Below, piece after piece: positions 44,991 to 54,491 of a DNA stretch of 64,000 nt; positions within the stretch are counted from its first letter, which is position 1; every line of letters starts with the position of its first letter. The stretch covers positions 1,685,403 through 1,749,402 of the forward strand of contig NZ_KB235896.1 of assembly GCF_000332135.1 (NCBI RefSeq), given 5' to 3'. Source of the DNA: Anabaena sp. PCC 7108 (lineage in GTDB: Bacteria > Cyanobacteriota > Cyanobacteriia > Cyanobacteriales > Nostocaceae). The notes below the pieces were generated by a model, which was not told the DNA's origin, searched no databases, and was given only the letters and a program-made list of their open reading frames with translations. A program made the position numbers and the translations under genes.

Positions 44991-47411
44991 ATGTCAAATT
45001 TACCGCCCCAGTGTAAAAATTTATCAGTACACGTTGAATCCATCTTACAACTTATACAGCAAGAACCATCTTTGCGTTCCCAAGATATTACATCTGTCAA
45101 GCTTTCTTTAGATAAAGCGATTTCTCCGAAGTTTGAAATTGTCTTTGCTGGTGCATTTAGTGCGGGAAAGTCGATGTTAATTAATGCGCTATTAGAGAGA
45201 GAATTGTTGTACAGTGCAGAGGGACACGCCACAGGAACAGAATGTAAAATTGAGTATGCACCAGCAGATGCAGAAAGAGTAGTTTTAACGTTTTTGAGTG
45301 AAGTAGAAATTCGAGAACAAGCGATTTCTTTGTGTCAGGAATTAGGGTTTAATACAGTTGCAAATATTAATCAATCGGATGTGATTGATTTACTGCGACA
45401 AGGTTGTGAAGCAATTATTCAGCAAGAGGGTGGAGAAAGTAAATCGGAACGGGCTAAACAAGCAAAAGCATTAATTTTGTTATTAGAAGGATATATAACC
45501 AACCGCGATCGCATTAAGACAGTTAATAATGCTACATATTCAATGGAACAATTTAACTTTACTAATCTCAAAGAAGCTGCTGGATATGCACGCAGAGGTA
45601 GTAACAGCGCGGTTTTGAAACGGATTGAATATTATTGCTACCATCCTCTTTTACAAGATGGAAATGTCATTATTGACACCCCAGGAATCGATGCACCAGT
45701 AGAAAAAGATGCACAATTAACTTACAACAAAATTCAAGATTCAGATACGTCAGCGGTAGTGTGTGTACTCAAACCTGCTGCTGCTGGTGATTTGACAAAG
45801 GAAGAAACGGAACTGTTGGAAATGATGCGGGGAAATGCAGGAATACGCGATCGCGTTTTTTATATTTTCAACCGCATTGATGAAACTTGGTACAACACTC
45901 AACTTAGACAACGATTAGAAGATTTAATTAATGGACAATTTCGTGATAGCAAAAGAGTCTATAAAACCAGCGGGTTATTAGGATTTTACGGAAGTCAAAT
46001 TAAACAGACAAATAGATTAGATAGATTTGGGTTAGATTCGGTTTTTGCAGAAAGTGTTAAAGGTTTGGATGGGAGGGAAGAAATACCTCAATTTGTCTAT
46101 GCTTTTAATAACTATTGTGTTAGTTCGGGAAAACTTTCTCCAAGTCAATTCCGAATTTCTCTTAATGGCTTTGAAACTCCCAATGAAAACTATGTCCGCA
46201 TTTTAGATGAACAAGGAATACTGCTTATTAATCAACTAATTCAAGATAGCGGTATTGAAGAATTCCGCACAGCAATTACTCGCTATTTAACTGAAGAAAA
46301 GCGTCCGCAATTGTTTAAAAATCTTGCAGATGATTTGGAAGATATTTGTATTAATCTGAAAAAACATTATCAAAGTTCGCAGCGAGATTTAGATAGTCAA
46401 CCGCGAGAAATAGAAACGATGAAGGCGCAGGAATTACAACGCCTAAATCAGCAACTTCAGCAAGTTGGTAGAGACTTTAGTCAGCACATAACAGATGAAG
46501 TTAATGGATTAATTAATAATTCCTGTGAAGAGTTTGAATCTGATTTTCGCCAATTACAAACTCGGATGATTCGCCGTTTGGATGAGTTACTAGATACATT
46601 CTCAGTCGCTAATGCTTATCGACGTGCAACTGTCAGTCATCCTCGCAATGCAACTGCACCTTTATTAGCTATTTTAGTAGAGGCGTTTTATTACTTAGCC
46701 AATCAGTTGGAAGATATTTTAATTGAGTCTTGTGAACAATTAATTGCAAATCTATTCCAACGGTTAATTGATAAGCTTCAAAAGTCAGAATATTATCGCC
46801 AATTGTACCGTTTGTTAGGGAATGACGGTGGAATTGAACAACAAGTAAAGGTGATAGAAAAACAAGTTACTCAAGTGTTGGTCAGTGCTGCTAGTATAGA
46901 GTGTGATAGATTTGTGAGAGAAAGTCCTAGATTTTATGATGAAGGTACTTTTTCTATCTATCAATTTCGTCAAACTTTACAGCAAACTTCCCAAGGTTAT
47001 GATGCAGAAAGTGTTGTAGAAGCCGAACCTGCAATTAGACAATTATTAAAGTTAGATTTTGAACCGAAAGTTTCTCATACGATTCGCAAATCTTTCCGTC
47101 AAACTATTAACCAAACTCTCAAAACTCAGTTGTTACCAATGGCTGAACAACAAGCAGATCATATTTTGCAACAGTATCCCTATGCGCGGGCTTATTTAGA
47201 AGCTACTTTAGAACAGGAAGCTGCGGAAAAAATTGCCAATAATCAGCGGTTATTGGGTGTTGTTGAACAAAAAATTGAGGATTATAATGGGGCTGTTTCT
47301 GATATTAACAATTGTTTGCAAGCGATGCAGTTATATGAACATCTTTTGCCTATAATTGATGTGATATCTTTTAATGATGTGGTTGTTGCTGATGAAGTAG
47401 TCGAGGTTTGA
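44991..47411 (+). CDS. Dynamin-like GTPase
   Basis: This 806-residue protein has an N-terminal GTPase domain with P-loop GAFSAGKSMLINAL (about 48-61), switch motif DTPGIDAPV (about 231) and specificity motif FNRID (about 298). The C-terminal half is helical (LQRLNQQLQQVGRDFSQ; LEDILIESCEQLIANLF), the stalk expected of bacterial dynamin-like proteins that remodel membranes. No transmembrane helix is obvious, though a hydrophobic patch ATAPLLAILVEAFYYLA may touch membrane. The ATG follows a weak ribosome site. It is followed by a KGK protein gene at 102 bases on the same strand. Confidence 0.85.
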   Translation: MSNLPPQCKNLSVHVESILQLIQQEPSLRSQDITSVKLSLDKAISPKFEIVFAGAFSAGKSMLINALLERELLYSAEGHATGTECKIEYAPADAERVVLTFLSEVEIREQAISLCQELGFNTVANINQSDVIDLLRQGCEAIIQQEGGESKSERAKQAKALILLLEGYITNRDRIKTVNNATYSMEQFNFTNLKEAAGYARRGSNSAVLKRIEYYCYHPLLQDGNVIIDTPGIDAPVEKDAQLTYNKIQDSDTSAVVCVLKPAAAGDLTKEETELLEMMRGNAGIRDRVFYIFNRIDETWYNTQLRQRLEDLINGQFRDSKRVYKTSGLLGFYGSQIKQTNRLDRFGLDSVFAESVKGLDGREEIPQFVYAFNNYCVSSGKLSPSQFRISLNGFETPNENYVRILDEQGILLINQLIQDSGIEEFRTAITRYLTEEKRPQLFKNLADDLEDICINLKKHYQSSQRDLDSQPREIETMKAQELQRLNQQLQQVGRDFSQHITDEVNGLINNSCEEFESDFRQLQTRMIRRLDELLDTFSVANAYRRATVSHPRNATAPLLAILVEAFYYLANQLEDILIESCEQLIANLFQRLIDKLQKSEYYRQLYRLLGNDGGIEQQVKVIEKQVTQVLVSAASIECDRFVRESPRFYDEGTFSIYQFRQTLQQTSQGYDAESVVEAEPAIRQLLKLDFEPKVSHTIRKSFRQTINQTLKTQLLPMAEQQADHILQQYPYARAYLEATLEQEAAEKIANNQRLLGVVEQKIEDYNGAVSDINNCLQAMQLYEHLLPIIDVISFNDVVVADEVVEV

Positions 47412-47513
47412 TTTTAATTTAAGATTAATCACAGGTAAATGTGAGTATTTATCTGTGGTTTAATTATTTTTGTTTCACACTAAGTCGCAAATAACGTCAA
47501 GGAATAAATAGAT

Positions 47514-47903
47514 ATGGAAGATAAGTTTAAGTTAATAAATTGTCAGGATAATGATGTTGTTGAATTTGAAGAATATATGTATAGAGTTACTCAACTTAGA
47601 CAAGCATTATATAAACTATCTAATTCTGATTCTGATTTAGCACAGCAGTTGCATCAATCCTTAGAAGAACGAGGAGTTTACATTAATAAATCTTATCAAA
47701 CTTTGTGTGATGAAGGTATAGATTGCGAAATTTTAAACCTAGGTTCTCAAAACTGGAAAAAAGGTAAATTGCGATTTAAACTCAGCGTTGAATTTTATGT
47801 TGAAGATGATACAGTTAACGCTAACAATGATATGTTAATAATGACAGAACCAGATTCACCTCTTGATGATCTTCGTCGTATGATTAATGATAGTACCTTA
47901 TAA
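47514..47903 (+). CDS. KGK domain protein
   Basis: This 129-residue acidic protein carries the block WKKGKLRFKLSVEFYVEDD near residues 82-100, which matches the KGK family found mainly in cyanobacteria. It ends with SPLDDLRRMINDSTL. The function of this family is not known. The gene is 102 bases downstream of the dynamin-like GTPase in the same direction, so the two may be one transcription unit. No membrane segment or signal peptide is present, so it is cytoplasmic. Confidence 0.65.
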   Translation: MEDKFKLINCQDNDVVEFEEYMYRVTQLRQALYKLSNSDSDLAQQLHQSLEERGVYINKSYQTLCDEGIDCEILNLGSQNWKKGKLRFKLSVEFYVEDDTVNANNDMLIMTEPDSPLDDLRRMINDSTL

Positions 47904-48040
47904 ATCAATTAGTTCTACCAAGCAGACTAAGTTTGTATCACCGCAATCTATAATCGTCAGGTATGTTTATTAATTGTATTTAACAAGTTCCCTGGTTCCA
48001 TAACTGGTAAGTTTTGTGTTCGGGTTAAATCCCCATTACG

Positions 48041-48166
48041 AATTACGAATTACGTTCGCGTAGCGTTTCCGTAGGAAATATTACGAATTACGTTCGTGTA
48101 GCGTTTCCGTAGGAAATATTACGAATTACGTTCGCGTAGCGTTTCCGTAGGAAATATTACGAATTA
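48041..48166. repeat. Three tandem copies of a 38-bp repeat
   Basis: The unit contains TACGTTCGCGTAGCG and TTTCCGTAGGAAATATTACGAAT. Copies start at 48051, 48089 and 48127, and the second differs by one C-to-T change. The unit contains a small palindrome (TTTCC-GTA-GGAAA). It lies directly upstream of the DUF2252 gene. It is not a CRISPR because there are no spacers. Confidence 0.8.
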
Positions 48167-48197
48167 TTTAAATACTAATACAGAAATATCTAAAGCC

Positions 48198-49385
48198 ATG
48201 TCTAACAATATCACCGAAAGAATCTACCAATTCAACAATGGACGCAACCCTGAATTTTTGAAATCAAAATACCAGAATATGCGTTCTGATGTATTCACAT
48301 TTTATCGCGGAACTTGTCATTTATTTTATGAAGACTTTCCTCAAGATTCATTACTCAATACAGCCCCAGCAGTATGGATTTGTGGTGATTTACATTTAGA
48401 AAACTTTGGTAGCTACAAAGGTGATAACCGATTAGTCTATTTCGATATGAATGATTTTGATGAAGCTGTTCTTGCTCCTTGCACCTGGGATATAGTAAGA
48501 TTTGTAGTTAGTATAATAATTGGTTGTCACGCTTTGGGAGTAAATGCTACAGAAGCATTGCATTTAAGTAATCATTATCTAGATGCTTACAGCGAAACTC
48601 TTTCTAAAGGACAGATAAGAAGTGTAGAGAAAGAAACCGCTAAGGGTTTAGTTAAGGATTTATCGGAAAGCTTAAAATCCCGAAAACGTTCTGAATTTTT
48701 AGATCAGCGTACGAAAGTAAAAAAAGGTAAACGGCGCTTAATTATCGATAATAAACATATTGCTGAAGCGACAGAAGAACAGCAAGAAAAGGTAAAAACA
48801 TTAATTACATATTGGCATAAATCAACCAAGCAAGATCAAGATTTTTATCAAATATTAGATGTGCAAATCAGGATAGCTGGGACTGGTAGTTTGGGTTTAG
48901 AACGCTATATAATTTTGGTGGAGGGTGAAGGTTCTCCAGATCACAATTATTTGTTAGATTTTAAGGAAACAAAAACTAGTTCATTAGAACCTTATTTAAA
49001 AATACCTCAGCCAGAATGGGAAAGTCCAGCCGCAAGAGTTGTAGCTATTCAAAATCGGGTACAGGGAACTCCACCTGCATTGTTGGAAGCGATTGTTGAT
49101 GGTGATAAATCCTATGTTTTGCGGGAATTACAACCAACAGAAGATAAGGTGAATTTAAATGGGTGGAATGGTAAATTGGGGCGTTTAGAAAAGCTAATTC
49201 AAACAATGGGTGAGGTGACAGCTTGGGACCAATTACGTAGCAGTGGTAGACAAGGTTCTGCTATTGCTGATGATTTAATTAATTTTGCTAACTCTTCTAA
49301 ATGGCGTGAATCTATTTTAGAATATGCACGTAGCTACTCTGAACAAGTAGAAAAAGATTTTCGGGAATTTTGTCAAACATCATAA
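48198..49385 (+). CDS. DUF2252 family protein
   Basis: This 395-residue protein matches the DUF2252 family, with FYRGTCHLFYEDF, AVWICGDLHLENFG and VYFDMNDFDEAVLAPCTWDIVRF in the first third. The family has a kinase-like fold but unknown substrate. The conserved GDLHLEN and DMNDFD resemble catalytic-loop and metal-binding positions of aminoglycoside phosphotransferase-like kinases. It is complete and cytoplasmic. It is preceded by the 38-bp tandem repeat, so regulation may be affected. Confidence 0.8.
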   Translation: MSNNITERIYQFNNGRNPEFLKSKYQNMRSDVFTFYRGTCHLFYEDFPQDSLLNTAPAVWICGDLHLENFGSYKGDNRLVYFDMNDFDEAVLAPCTWDIVRFVVSIIIGCHALGVNATEALHLSNHYLDAYSETLSKGQIRSVEKETAKGLVKDLSESLKSRKRSEFLDQRTKVKKGKRRLIIDNKHIAEATEEQQEKVKTLITYWHKSTKQDQDFYQILDVQIRIAGTGSLGLERYIILVEGEGSPDHNYLLDFKETKTSSLEPYLKIPQPEWESPAARVVAIQNRVQGTPPALLEAIVDGDKSYVLRELQPTEDKVNLNGWNGKLGRLEKLIQTMGEVTAWDQLRSSGRQGSAIADDLINFANSSKWRESILEYARSYSEQVEKDFREFCQTS

Positions 49386-49564
49386 GTAGGGTTGGTAGAA
49401 AAAGTTGTTTATGAGGATAGGAAACAGGGAATAGTGTTTTGATCATTATTTAAGCACAAAGACTTATAACAAGAGAGTTTCAAGCTTGTGAAGAAATCCT
49501 GTACAATTGATTTCAACGACATTTTCAACTTTAGGCTAAGATAGACTTCGAGTTTATCGTTTCT

Positions 49565-49807
49565 ATGCCTAAAAAACTTAAGATTAAGTCACCGAAATTC
49601 CCTAAAGCTGTCACTTTAACTTTTTACATCTTCGCTATCATGACTGTTTTGGTGGCAGCATTTCCTTGGTTGTACGAGATAAAAACTAAAGCCGGGATTG
49701 ATATCTCACCTAAATATCACGCCGGAACATTTTTTGAGAAACATACTAACGGAATTTTTAGGTGTGAGTGGTTATATCCCTATCATTGTCAACGTTCTAA
49801 AAGTTAA
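49565..49807 (+). CDS. Small single-helix membrane protein
   Basis: The 80-residue product has one transmembrane helix (about 19-40, LTFYIFAIMTVLVAAFPWLY) flanked by basic residues MPKKLKIKSPKF, so the N terminus is probably cytoplasmic. Two Cys are near the C terminus (RCEWLYPYHCQRSK). No family is recognised. Codon usage looks normal and an ATG start is present, so I consider it a probable gene. Confidence 0.5.
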   Translation: MPKKLKIKSPKFPKAVTLTFYIFAIMTVLVAAFPWLYEIKTKAGIDISPKYHAGTFFEKHTNGIFRCEWLYPYHCQRSKS

Positions 49808-49816
49808 ATTGGAGTA

Positions 49817-49918
49817 ATATCATGTCCGACTAATCACTTATCAAAAAAAATCTCCGCGTCAGTCTAAATGATAAGTATATCTCTGACGAGACGCTAGGCG
49901 AACAACCGGACATGATAT
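49817..49918. repeat. MITE family 1, copy C (inverted orientation)
   Basis: This 102-bp element begins ATATCATGTCCG and ends CCGGACATGATAT, perfect 12-bp terminal inverted repeats. When reversed it aligns with copy B (8621-8717) along GGTT, ACTTATCATT, ACGCGGAGA and TTTTTTTGATAAG. It lies between the convergent small membrane protein gene and the GH57 gene. Confidence 0.75.
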
Positions 49919-49948
49919 AAGATGGTGGGCAATGCCCACCTCAAAAAT

Positions 49949-52648
49949 TTAAGCCAATTTTTTCTCAACTATGCTGACATCAACGGCTAATTTTTGTCCT
50001 AATTTTAGTAGTTGGCGACAGTGATTTGTTTCAGATTGATTATTAAAGTTGCTGAGACACATGGGAATTATTTGACTATGCAAACAGCTAAAGTAGAGTT
50101 CTTGGGATTGTTCTAAGGAAATACCAAGATTTAGCTGATACCCTACATCTATCAGCTTTTCTAGGCGTTGGATATCTGTTTCAAATGCACTATTAGTATC
50201 ATGTAAGACTTGCCACAGCGATCGCACAATTAACTGTTCTATTATTTGCTTACCTTCAGGATTATTCAAGTGACAACGCAGATGTTTAGCTTCAGTCGCA
50301 ATTGCTTCTAATTCGCCAATATGATTCCAGCTTAATTGTGCTTCGCCGATGTCTTGTTCTAAAGACCTTAATGTCATCATACAGCGATAACCTAAAGCAA
50401 TCTCCGCTGCAACTTGCAATTCTTGGGGAACTGCTAACTCATCTCGGTGAAAGGCCATAATCACACCGTAATTTTCCCGGTATGCTTGGGTATATAGCTG
50501 GTCTAATCTTGTCAGTGTTTCCTGGCTTAATAGCCGCATAATTCTGTGTCGTTCTTCGGCAAATAAATTTTGCAAACTAAAGGCTTCATCCCCAAATAGC
50601 TGCGTCATTACCAAGATAGCGTGTGCGGCGCTGGCTTGTTTTAATGATGCTAATAGCTGATCTTTCAATTGGCCGTAGTCACGTCTGCCGGTAAATTGTT
50701 GAATACAGCAATGAAAATCCCAGCCTCCCAAATGGAGAACAGCAAACACTAAATTTTCACTTTCCCAAGTAATTTCCGAGACTAATTTCAAATGTCCTAC
50801 CGCCATAGTCAAAGATCCCATGCGTTGCATTTGGTAATCTAATTCATTAGCGGCATAACAATAAATACGCTTTTGGTGAGTATGAGGATGTTGATCTGGA
50901 TCTTGTGGAGAAGATATATTTTTGTGATTGTTAAATAGGGAATTAATTGCGTAATGGGCAGCAACTTGCTTAAACCCGATTTGGGCTGTTAGCACCAATT
51001 GACGATAAATTTCTCCACCATGTTTAAAGTGTTCCACGTTGCTGGGGGCTAAACCCAAACGTTTGAGGAAGCCTTTTTCCAACTGTACACCTGCCACATC
51101 TCCGGCTAATTCTAAAGCACGGGCAGCATAACGGAGAATCTGTGTTCCTTCCGGGCGAGAAATTTCTTCAAAAAACCAACCGCAACTAGTGAACATCAAC
51201 AAAGCATGACGCTGCATTTCCAATAAACGCAAAGCATCTACTTGTTCTGCTGCTTGTAGTTTTCGGGTTTGATGACGAGAAAGAAAACGGCTAATATTGG
51301 CAGGAGAGCGATCGCGCAGCACTTCAATATATTCATCCCTCGCTAACCAGGGATCATGAAATAATTGCCCACCATATTCTTCAAACACCTTAATCAACTG
51401 ATCTCGTAGCCAATTTAAGGCATCTCGTAACGGCCGTCGCCATTTTTGATGCCATACACCACCTTCTCCACCGCAACCACAATCATCCTGCCATCTATCG
51501 ACACCGTGGGCGCAACTCCAGGCGGTGATTGACTTTAATTCCACTTCCCAAGTCGGAGGATTTAAACTCAGATAATGAGCAAAGTTTGTTACCGTCCAAC
51601 CATGACGGGGAAACTCGCCAATAAAAGCATAGGCTAAAGTTTTCTCAGTTCCCTTTTTATGATGTCCAAAGGTTTCCCCATCTGTGGCTACAGAAATTAA
51701 TTGGGATTGACGATGATCCCCGCGCACTGCTGCACCAACCCTACCGGCGAAGTGATGAGAATTATAAACCACATCACTAAAACCCATATCCCGTGAAATC
51801 GGTCCATCGTAGAAGAAGATATCAATGTACGGTAAGCCTTCTATAGGTTCTGAGGTAGTTGCTTTAGTTGTACTCAACAAAGAAGATGCAATGCTGAGAC
51901 TAGGCTTTAAATAACAACGATAGGGACGGGTGGGATCAATCTGACTACCACCGACTTCACACCATTCATGCTGGGGATCATTTTCATTAGCCAGAGGACG
52001 ACAACGTTGTGCTTGGGATGGTGCTAAGACAATAAAGCGAATTCCTTCGGCAACTAAAGCTTCTAAGGTGGCATAATCTACAGCCGTTTCCGCCAACCAT
52101 ATACCTTCGGGATCACGACCAAATCTGGATTTGAAGTCTTCTTTACCCCAGCGAATTTGGGTATGTTTATCCCGTTCATTCGCCAAAGGCATGATGATGT
52201 GATTATATACTTGCGCGATCGCATTGCCGTGACCATGCAGACGTTGACTACTTTTAACATCAGCCTCCAAAATCCGCTGATAAACTGACCTATCGTAGCG
52301 TTCTAACCACGACATCAGCGTTGGACCAATATTAAAGCTCATGTACTCATAATTATTGACGATCCCCACCAACTCGTTGCGGTCATTTAGCACTCTAGCA
52401 AAGGCGTTGGGGCGATAGCATTCCCAATAAATGCGTTCGTTCCAATCATGGAAAGGAGTAGCACTCGGCTGGCGTTCAATCGCATCTAAATAAGGGTTTT
52501 CTCGTGGTGGCTGGTAAAAATGACCATGAACTGTTACATATACACCCTGAGATTTTTTAAGGGGATCAATATCAGCAATTTGTTGGGAATTTTGATGTAA
52601 TGTTAATGTTGAGCCAGAGCTAACTGGCTGTTCAGCAGCGGAAGTCAT
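49949..52648 (-). CDS. GH57-type glycoside hydrolase (DUF3536 family)
   Basis: This 899-residue protein carries an N-terminal GH57-like catalytic barrel (about 35-400; VTVHGHFYQPPRENPY, GIWLAETAVDYATLEALVAE, TDGETFGHHKKG with the probable acid Asp). A C-terminal DUF3536 region of about 480 residues follows. GH57 enzymes are retaining alpha-glucan hydrolases or branching enzymes, so this may act on glycogen, but the exact reaction is unknown. ATG 52648 is preferred; TTG 52663 also lies in frame. There is no signal peptide, so it is cytoplasmic. Confidence 0.88.
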   Translation of the reverse strand: MTSAAEQPVSSGSTLTLHQNSQQIADIDPLKKSQGVYVTVHGHFYQPPRENPYLDAIERQPSATPFHDWNERIYWECYRPNAFARVLNDRNELVGIVNNYEYMSFNIGPTLMSWLERYDRSVYQRILEADVKSSQRLHGHGNAIAQVYNHIIMPLANERDKHTQIRWGKEDFKSRFGRDPEGIWLAETAVDYATLEALVAEGIRFIVLAPSQAQRCRPLANENDPQHEWCEVGGSQIDPTRPYRCYLKPSLSIASSLLSTTKATTSEPIEGLPYIDIFFYDGPISRDMGFSDVVYNSHHFAGRVGAAVRGDHRQSQLISVATDGETFGHHKKGTEKTLAYAFIGEFPRHGWTVTNFAHYLSLNPPTWEVELKSITAWSCAHGVDRWQDDCGCGGEGGVWHQKWRRPLRDALNWLRDQLIKVFEEYGGQLFHDPWLARDEYIEVLRDRSPANISRFLSRHQTRKLQAAEQVDALRLLEMQRHALLMFTSCGWFFEEISRPEGTQILRYAARALELAGDVAGVQLEKGFLKRLGLAPSNVEHFKHGGEIYRQLVLTAQIGFKQVAAHYAINSLFNNHKNISSPQDPDQHPHTHQKRIYCYAANELDYQMQRMGSLTMAVGHLKLVSEITWESENLVFAVLHLGGWDFHCCIQQFTGRRDYGQLKDQLLASLKQASAAHAILVMTQLFGDEAFSLQNLFAEERHRIMRLLSQETLTRLDQLYTQAYRENYGVIMAFHRDELAVPQELQVAAEIALGYRCMMTLRSLEQDIGEAQLSWNHIGELEAIATEAKHLRCHLNNPEGKQIIEQLIVRSLWQVLHDTNSAFETDIQRLEKLIDVGYQLNLGISLEQSQELYFSCLHSQIIPMCLSNFNNQSETNHCRQLLKLGQKLAVDVSIVEKKLA

Positions 52649-53310
52649 GATATTTTTATCCAAAAAAAATTGTAATTGTAGCGAAAATCTGATTATGTAT
52701 GCTTTTTACGGTGGTTTTTTCACAAAATCCGGTATAAACAACAGCTATGAAATCAGGCTAAATAAGTATTTTTGCCAAAATAGTTGAAATTTTCAAAGAA
52801 ATCTGCATTATCGTGCTGCCATCTCCCGCAGATAAATACTCATCAACTATGGAATCAAGTTTCATGATGAAAATTTTATCACTGGCAACCTATCGGCTCA
52901 ATAAAATTAATGGTATTTTAATCTATTGAAACCCATTTTTATTATAAAACCTAGGATTAAATCTATACTTTTGCAAGGAAAGATGGCAATGGCTAATTAA
53001 ATCGCCATTTTATTTTATGTATCCCTCTTCTGTCACGAAGAGGAAAAGGGGCAGGGGGCAAGCTCACAAGGGTAGGTTTTTAATATTAACTGTGAAGGCA
53101 GGACTAGGAAGACAAGGAAGTATTGTAGACAAGGAAGATTTTATACCAGTAATGGTCTTTTGACGGGCTATTCTTGTTGCTAATAATATAGAGTTTGTCA
53201 AGTTTTCCGCCCTTGTCACCTTGTCAGCCTTGTCCCCCAAGTCTTGCCCTCATGACAATGTAAAAAACCTACACCTGCTCCCTTCCCCCCTGCCTCTTCC
53301 GGTCACCTAC
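52649..53310. other. 660-base gap with G-rich low-complexity stretch
   Basis: No gene is seen. Around 53040-53060 is GGGGCAGGGGGCAAG, and further along are repeated words GACAAGGAAG and CCTTGTC (53098-53240). These may pair to form loose secondary structure beyond the end of the RNA methyltransferase gene. Confidence 0.4.
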
Positions 53311-54279
53311 CTACAAGACTTTCTCAGCAAGTCCTACATATTTACACATAGGTAGTATAGTATCTAAATCAATCTTCTTCCCTTCACCCTCACTTATATT
53401 TTTAAACAGCACCGTAAACGCACCAGCCCCTAAACCATATTGAGGAAACATCCGATAACAAGGAATGTCAATTAAATCTGATTGATATGCAGATAAATGA
53501 CTAACTTCTACAGCTTGAAAATGAGGAAATCTTTCTAAAAACCATTCACATACTTGCTCATTTTCTTCTGGTGAATAAGTACAAGTCATATAAGCTAAAT
53601 AACCTTGAGGAGCTACAAGTTGTGCTGAATTAGCAATAATACGTTTTTGACGATTTGCACTTTTATTAATTGAAGTTGGATGAAAACATCCAGGTGCTTT
53701 TTCACCTTTAGCTAATAAAGATTGCCCCGTACAAGGAGCATCAACTATGACTAAATTACTTGATTGTGGAAACATTTCTGCAAAAATACTAGAATCTCGG
53801 TTGACCACCCCACTAGATTGAATCTGACAACGCTTCAAATTAGAAATTAGCATTCCTAACCGCTTACCAATCACCTCATTACTAATCAGCAAATTAGGTT
53901 TTAATGCTTGCCAAGCAAAAACACTTTTACCCCCTGGTGCAGCACACATATCAAACACCAAAGGTACTGATTGATTAATAGATAACAAAATAGAAGCAGA
54001 AAACACAGAAGAAAAATCCAAACAATAAAAATATCCTTGTTGATGTAAGGGATGTTGACCTGGTTTTTCTCCCAAATGCAACCTGTCTACAAATTTTGGT
54101 TGCCAACTCAGAGGTGTTTCTACCGAAAAAGGAGAGATTTCCGGCTGATCTTGACACCAAAGAATACAAGGTAAAAAAGGTTGAGGATTAACTAAAGCAT
54201 CAATAAACTTTGCTTGTGCTTCTGAATCTTTAAATAAACGACGTGCAACTTTAAGTAATAAATTTGAAGGCTTTTCCAT
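53311..54279 (-). CDS. RsmB/NOP2-family RNA (cytosine-5-) methyltransferase
   Basis: The 322-residue enzyme methylates C5 of cytosine in RNA. The SAM-binding motif is LVFDMCAAPGGKSVFAW, the first catalytic-type Cys lies in VDAPCTGQSLL, and the nucleophile Cys is in YMTCTYSPEENEQVCEWFL. It lacks the N-terminal NusB-type extension of RsmB, so its target (rRNA or tRNA) is uncertain. It is the minus-strand neighbour of a divergent DUF2157 membrane gene. Confidence 0.88.
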   Translation of the reverse strand: MEKPSNLLLKVARRLFKDSEAQAKFIDALVNPQPFLPCILWCQDQPEISPFSVETPLSWQPKFVDRLHLGEKPGQHPLHQQGYFYCLDFSSVFSASILLSINQSVPLVFDMCAAPGGKSVFAWQALKPNLLISNEVIGKRLGMLISNLKRCQIQSSGVVNRDSSIFAEMFPQSSNLVIVDAPCTGQSLLAKGEKAPGCFHPTSINKSANRQKRIIANSAQLVAPQGYLAYMTCTYSPEENEQVCEWFLERFPHFQAVEVSHLSAYQSDLIDIPCYRMFPQYGLGAGAFTVLFKNISEGEGKKIDLDTILPMCKYVGLAEKVL

Positions 54280-54389
54280 ATCAAAGATTTGGGTAATTTT
54301 AGCTAATTAGAACAGTATTGAAACTGTTACAGCAGAACAATGCAATCAAGGTATTTGGCTGCATACTGAAAATATAATGACCACCATTT

Positions 54390-54442
54390 AGATTGCGTTT
54401 GCGAAGCGCGTCCAGCGCGGCTTCTGGCCTTTGGCTAGAAGC
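54390..54442. repeat. Hairpin-rich iterated repeat upstream of the DUF2157 gene
   Basis: Sequence around GCGAAGCGCGTCCAGCGCGG (54401-54420) and GCTTCTGGCC-TTT-GGCTAGAAGC (54420-54442) forms nested hairpins of the type iterated in filamentous cyanobacteria. It is part of an open frame that would extend the DUF2157 protein, but the true start lies downstream. Confidence 0.55.
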
Positions 54443-54491
54443 TAACCGTGTTTTGACACTTGCTAAACTAATCCATTGCATCGGAGAGGTC

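Noticed and set aside
54393-54491. Longer N terminus for the DUF2157 protein
   Set aside because: It is made of hairpin repeats, and the ATG at 54492 has an excellent ribosome binding site.
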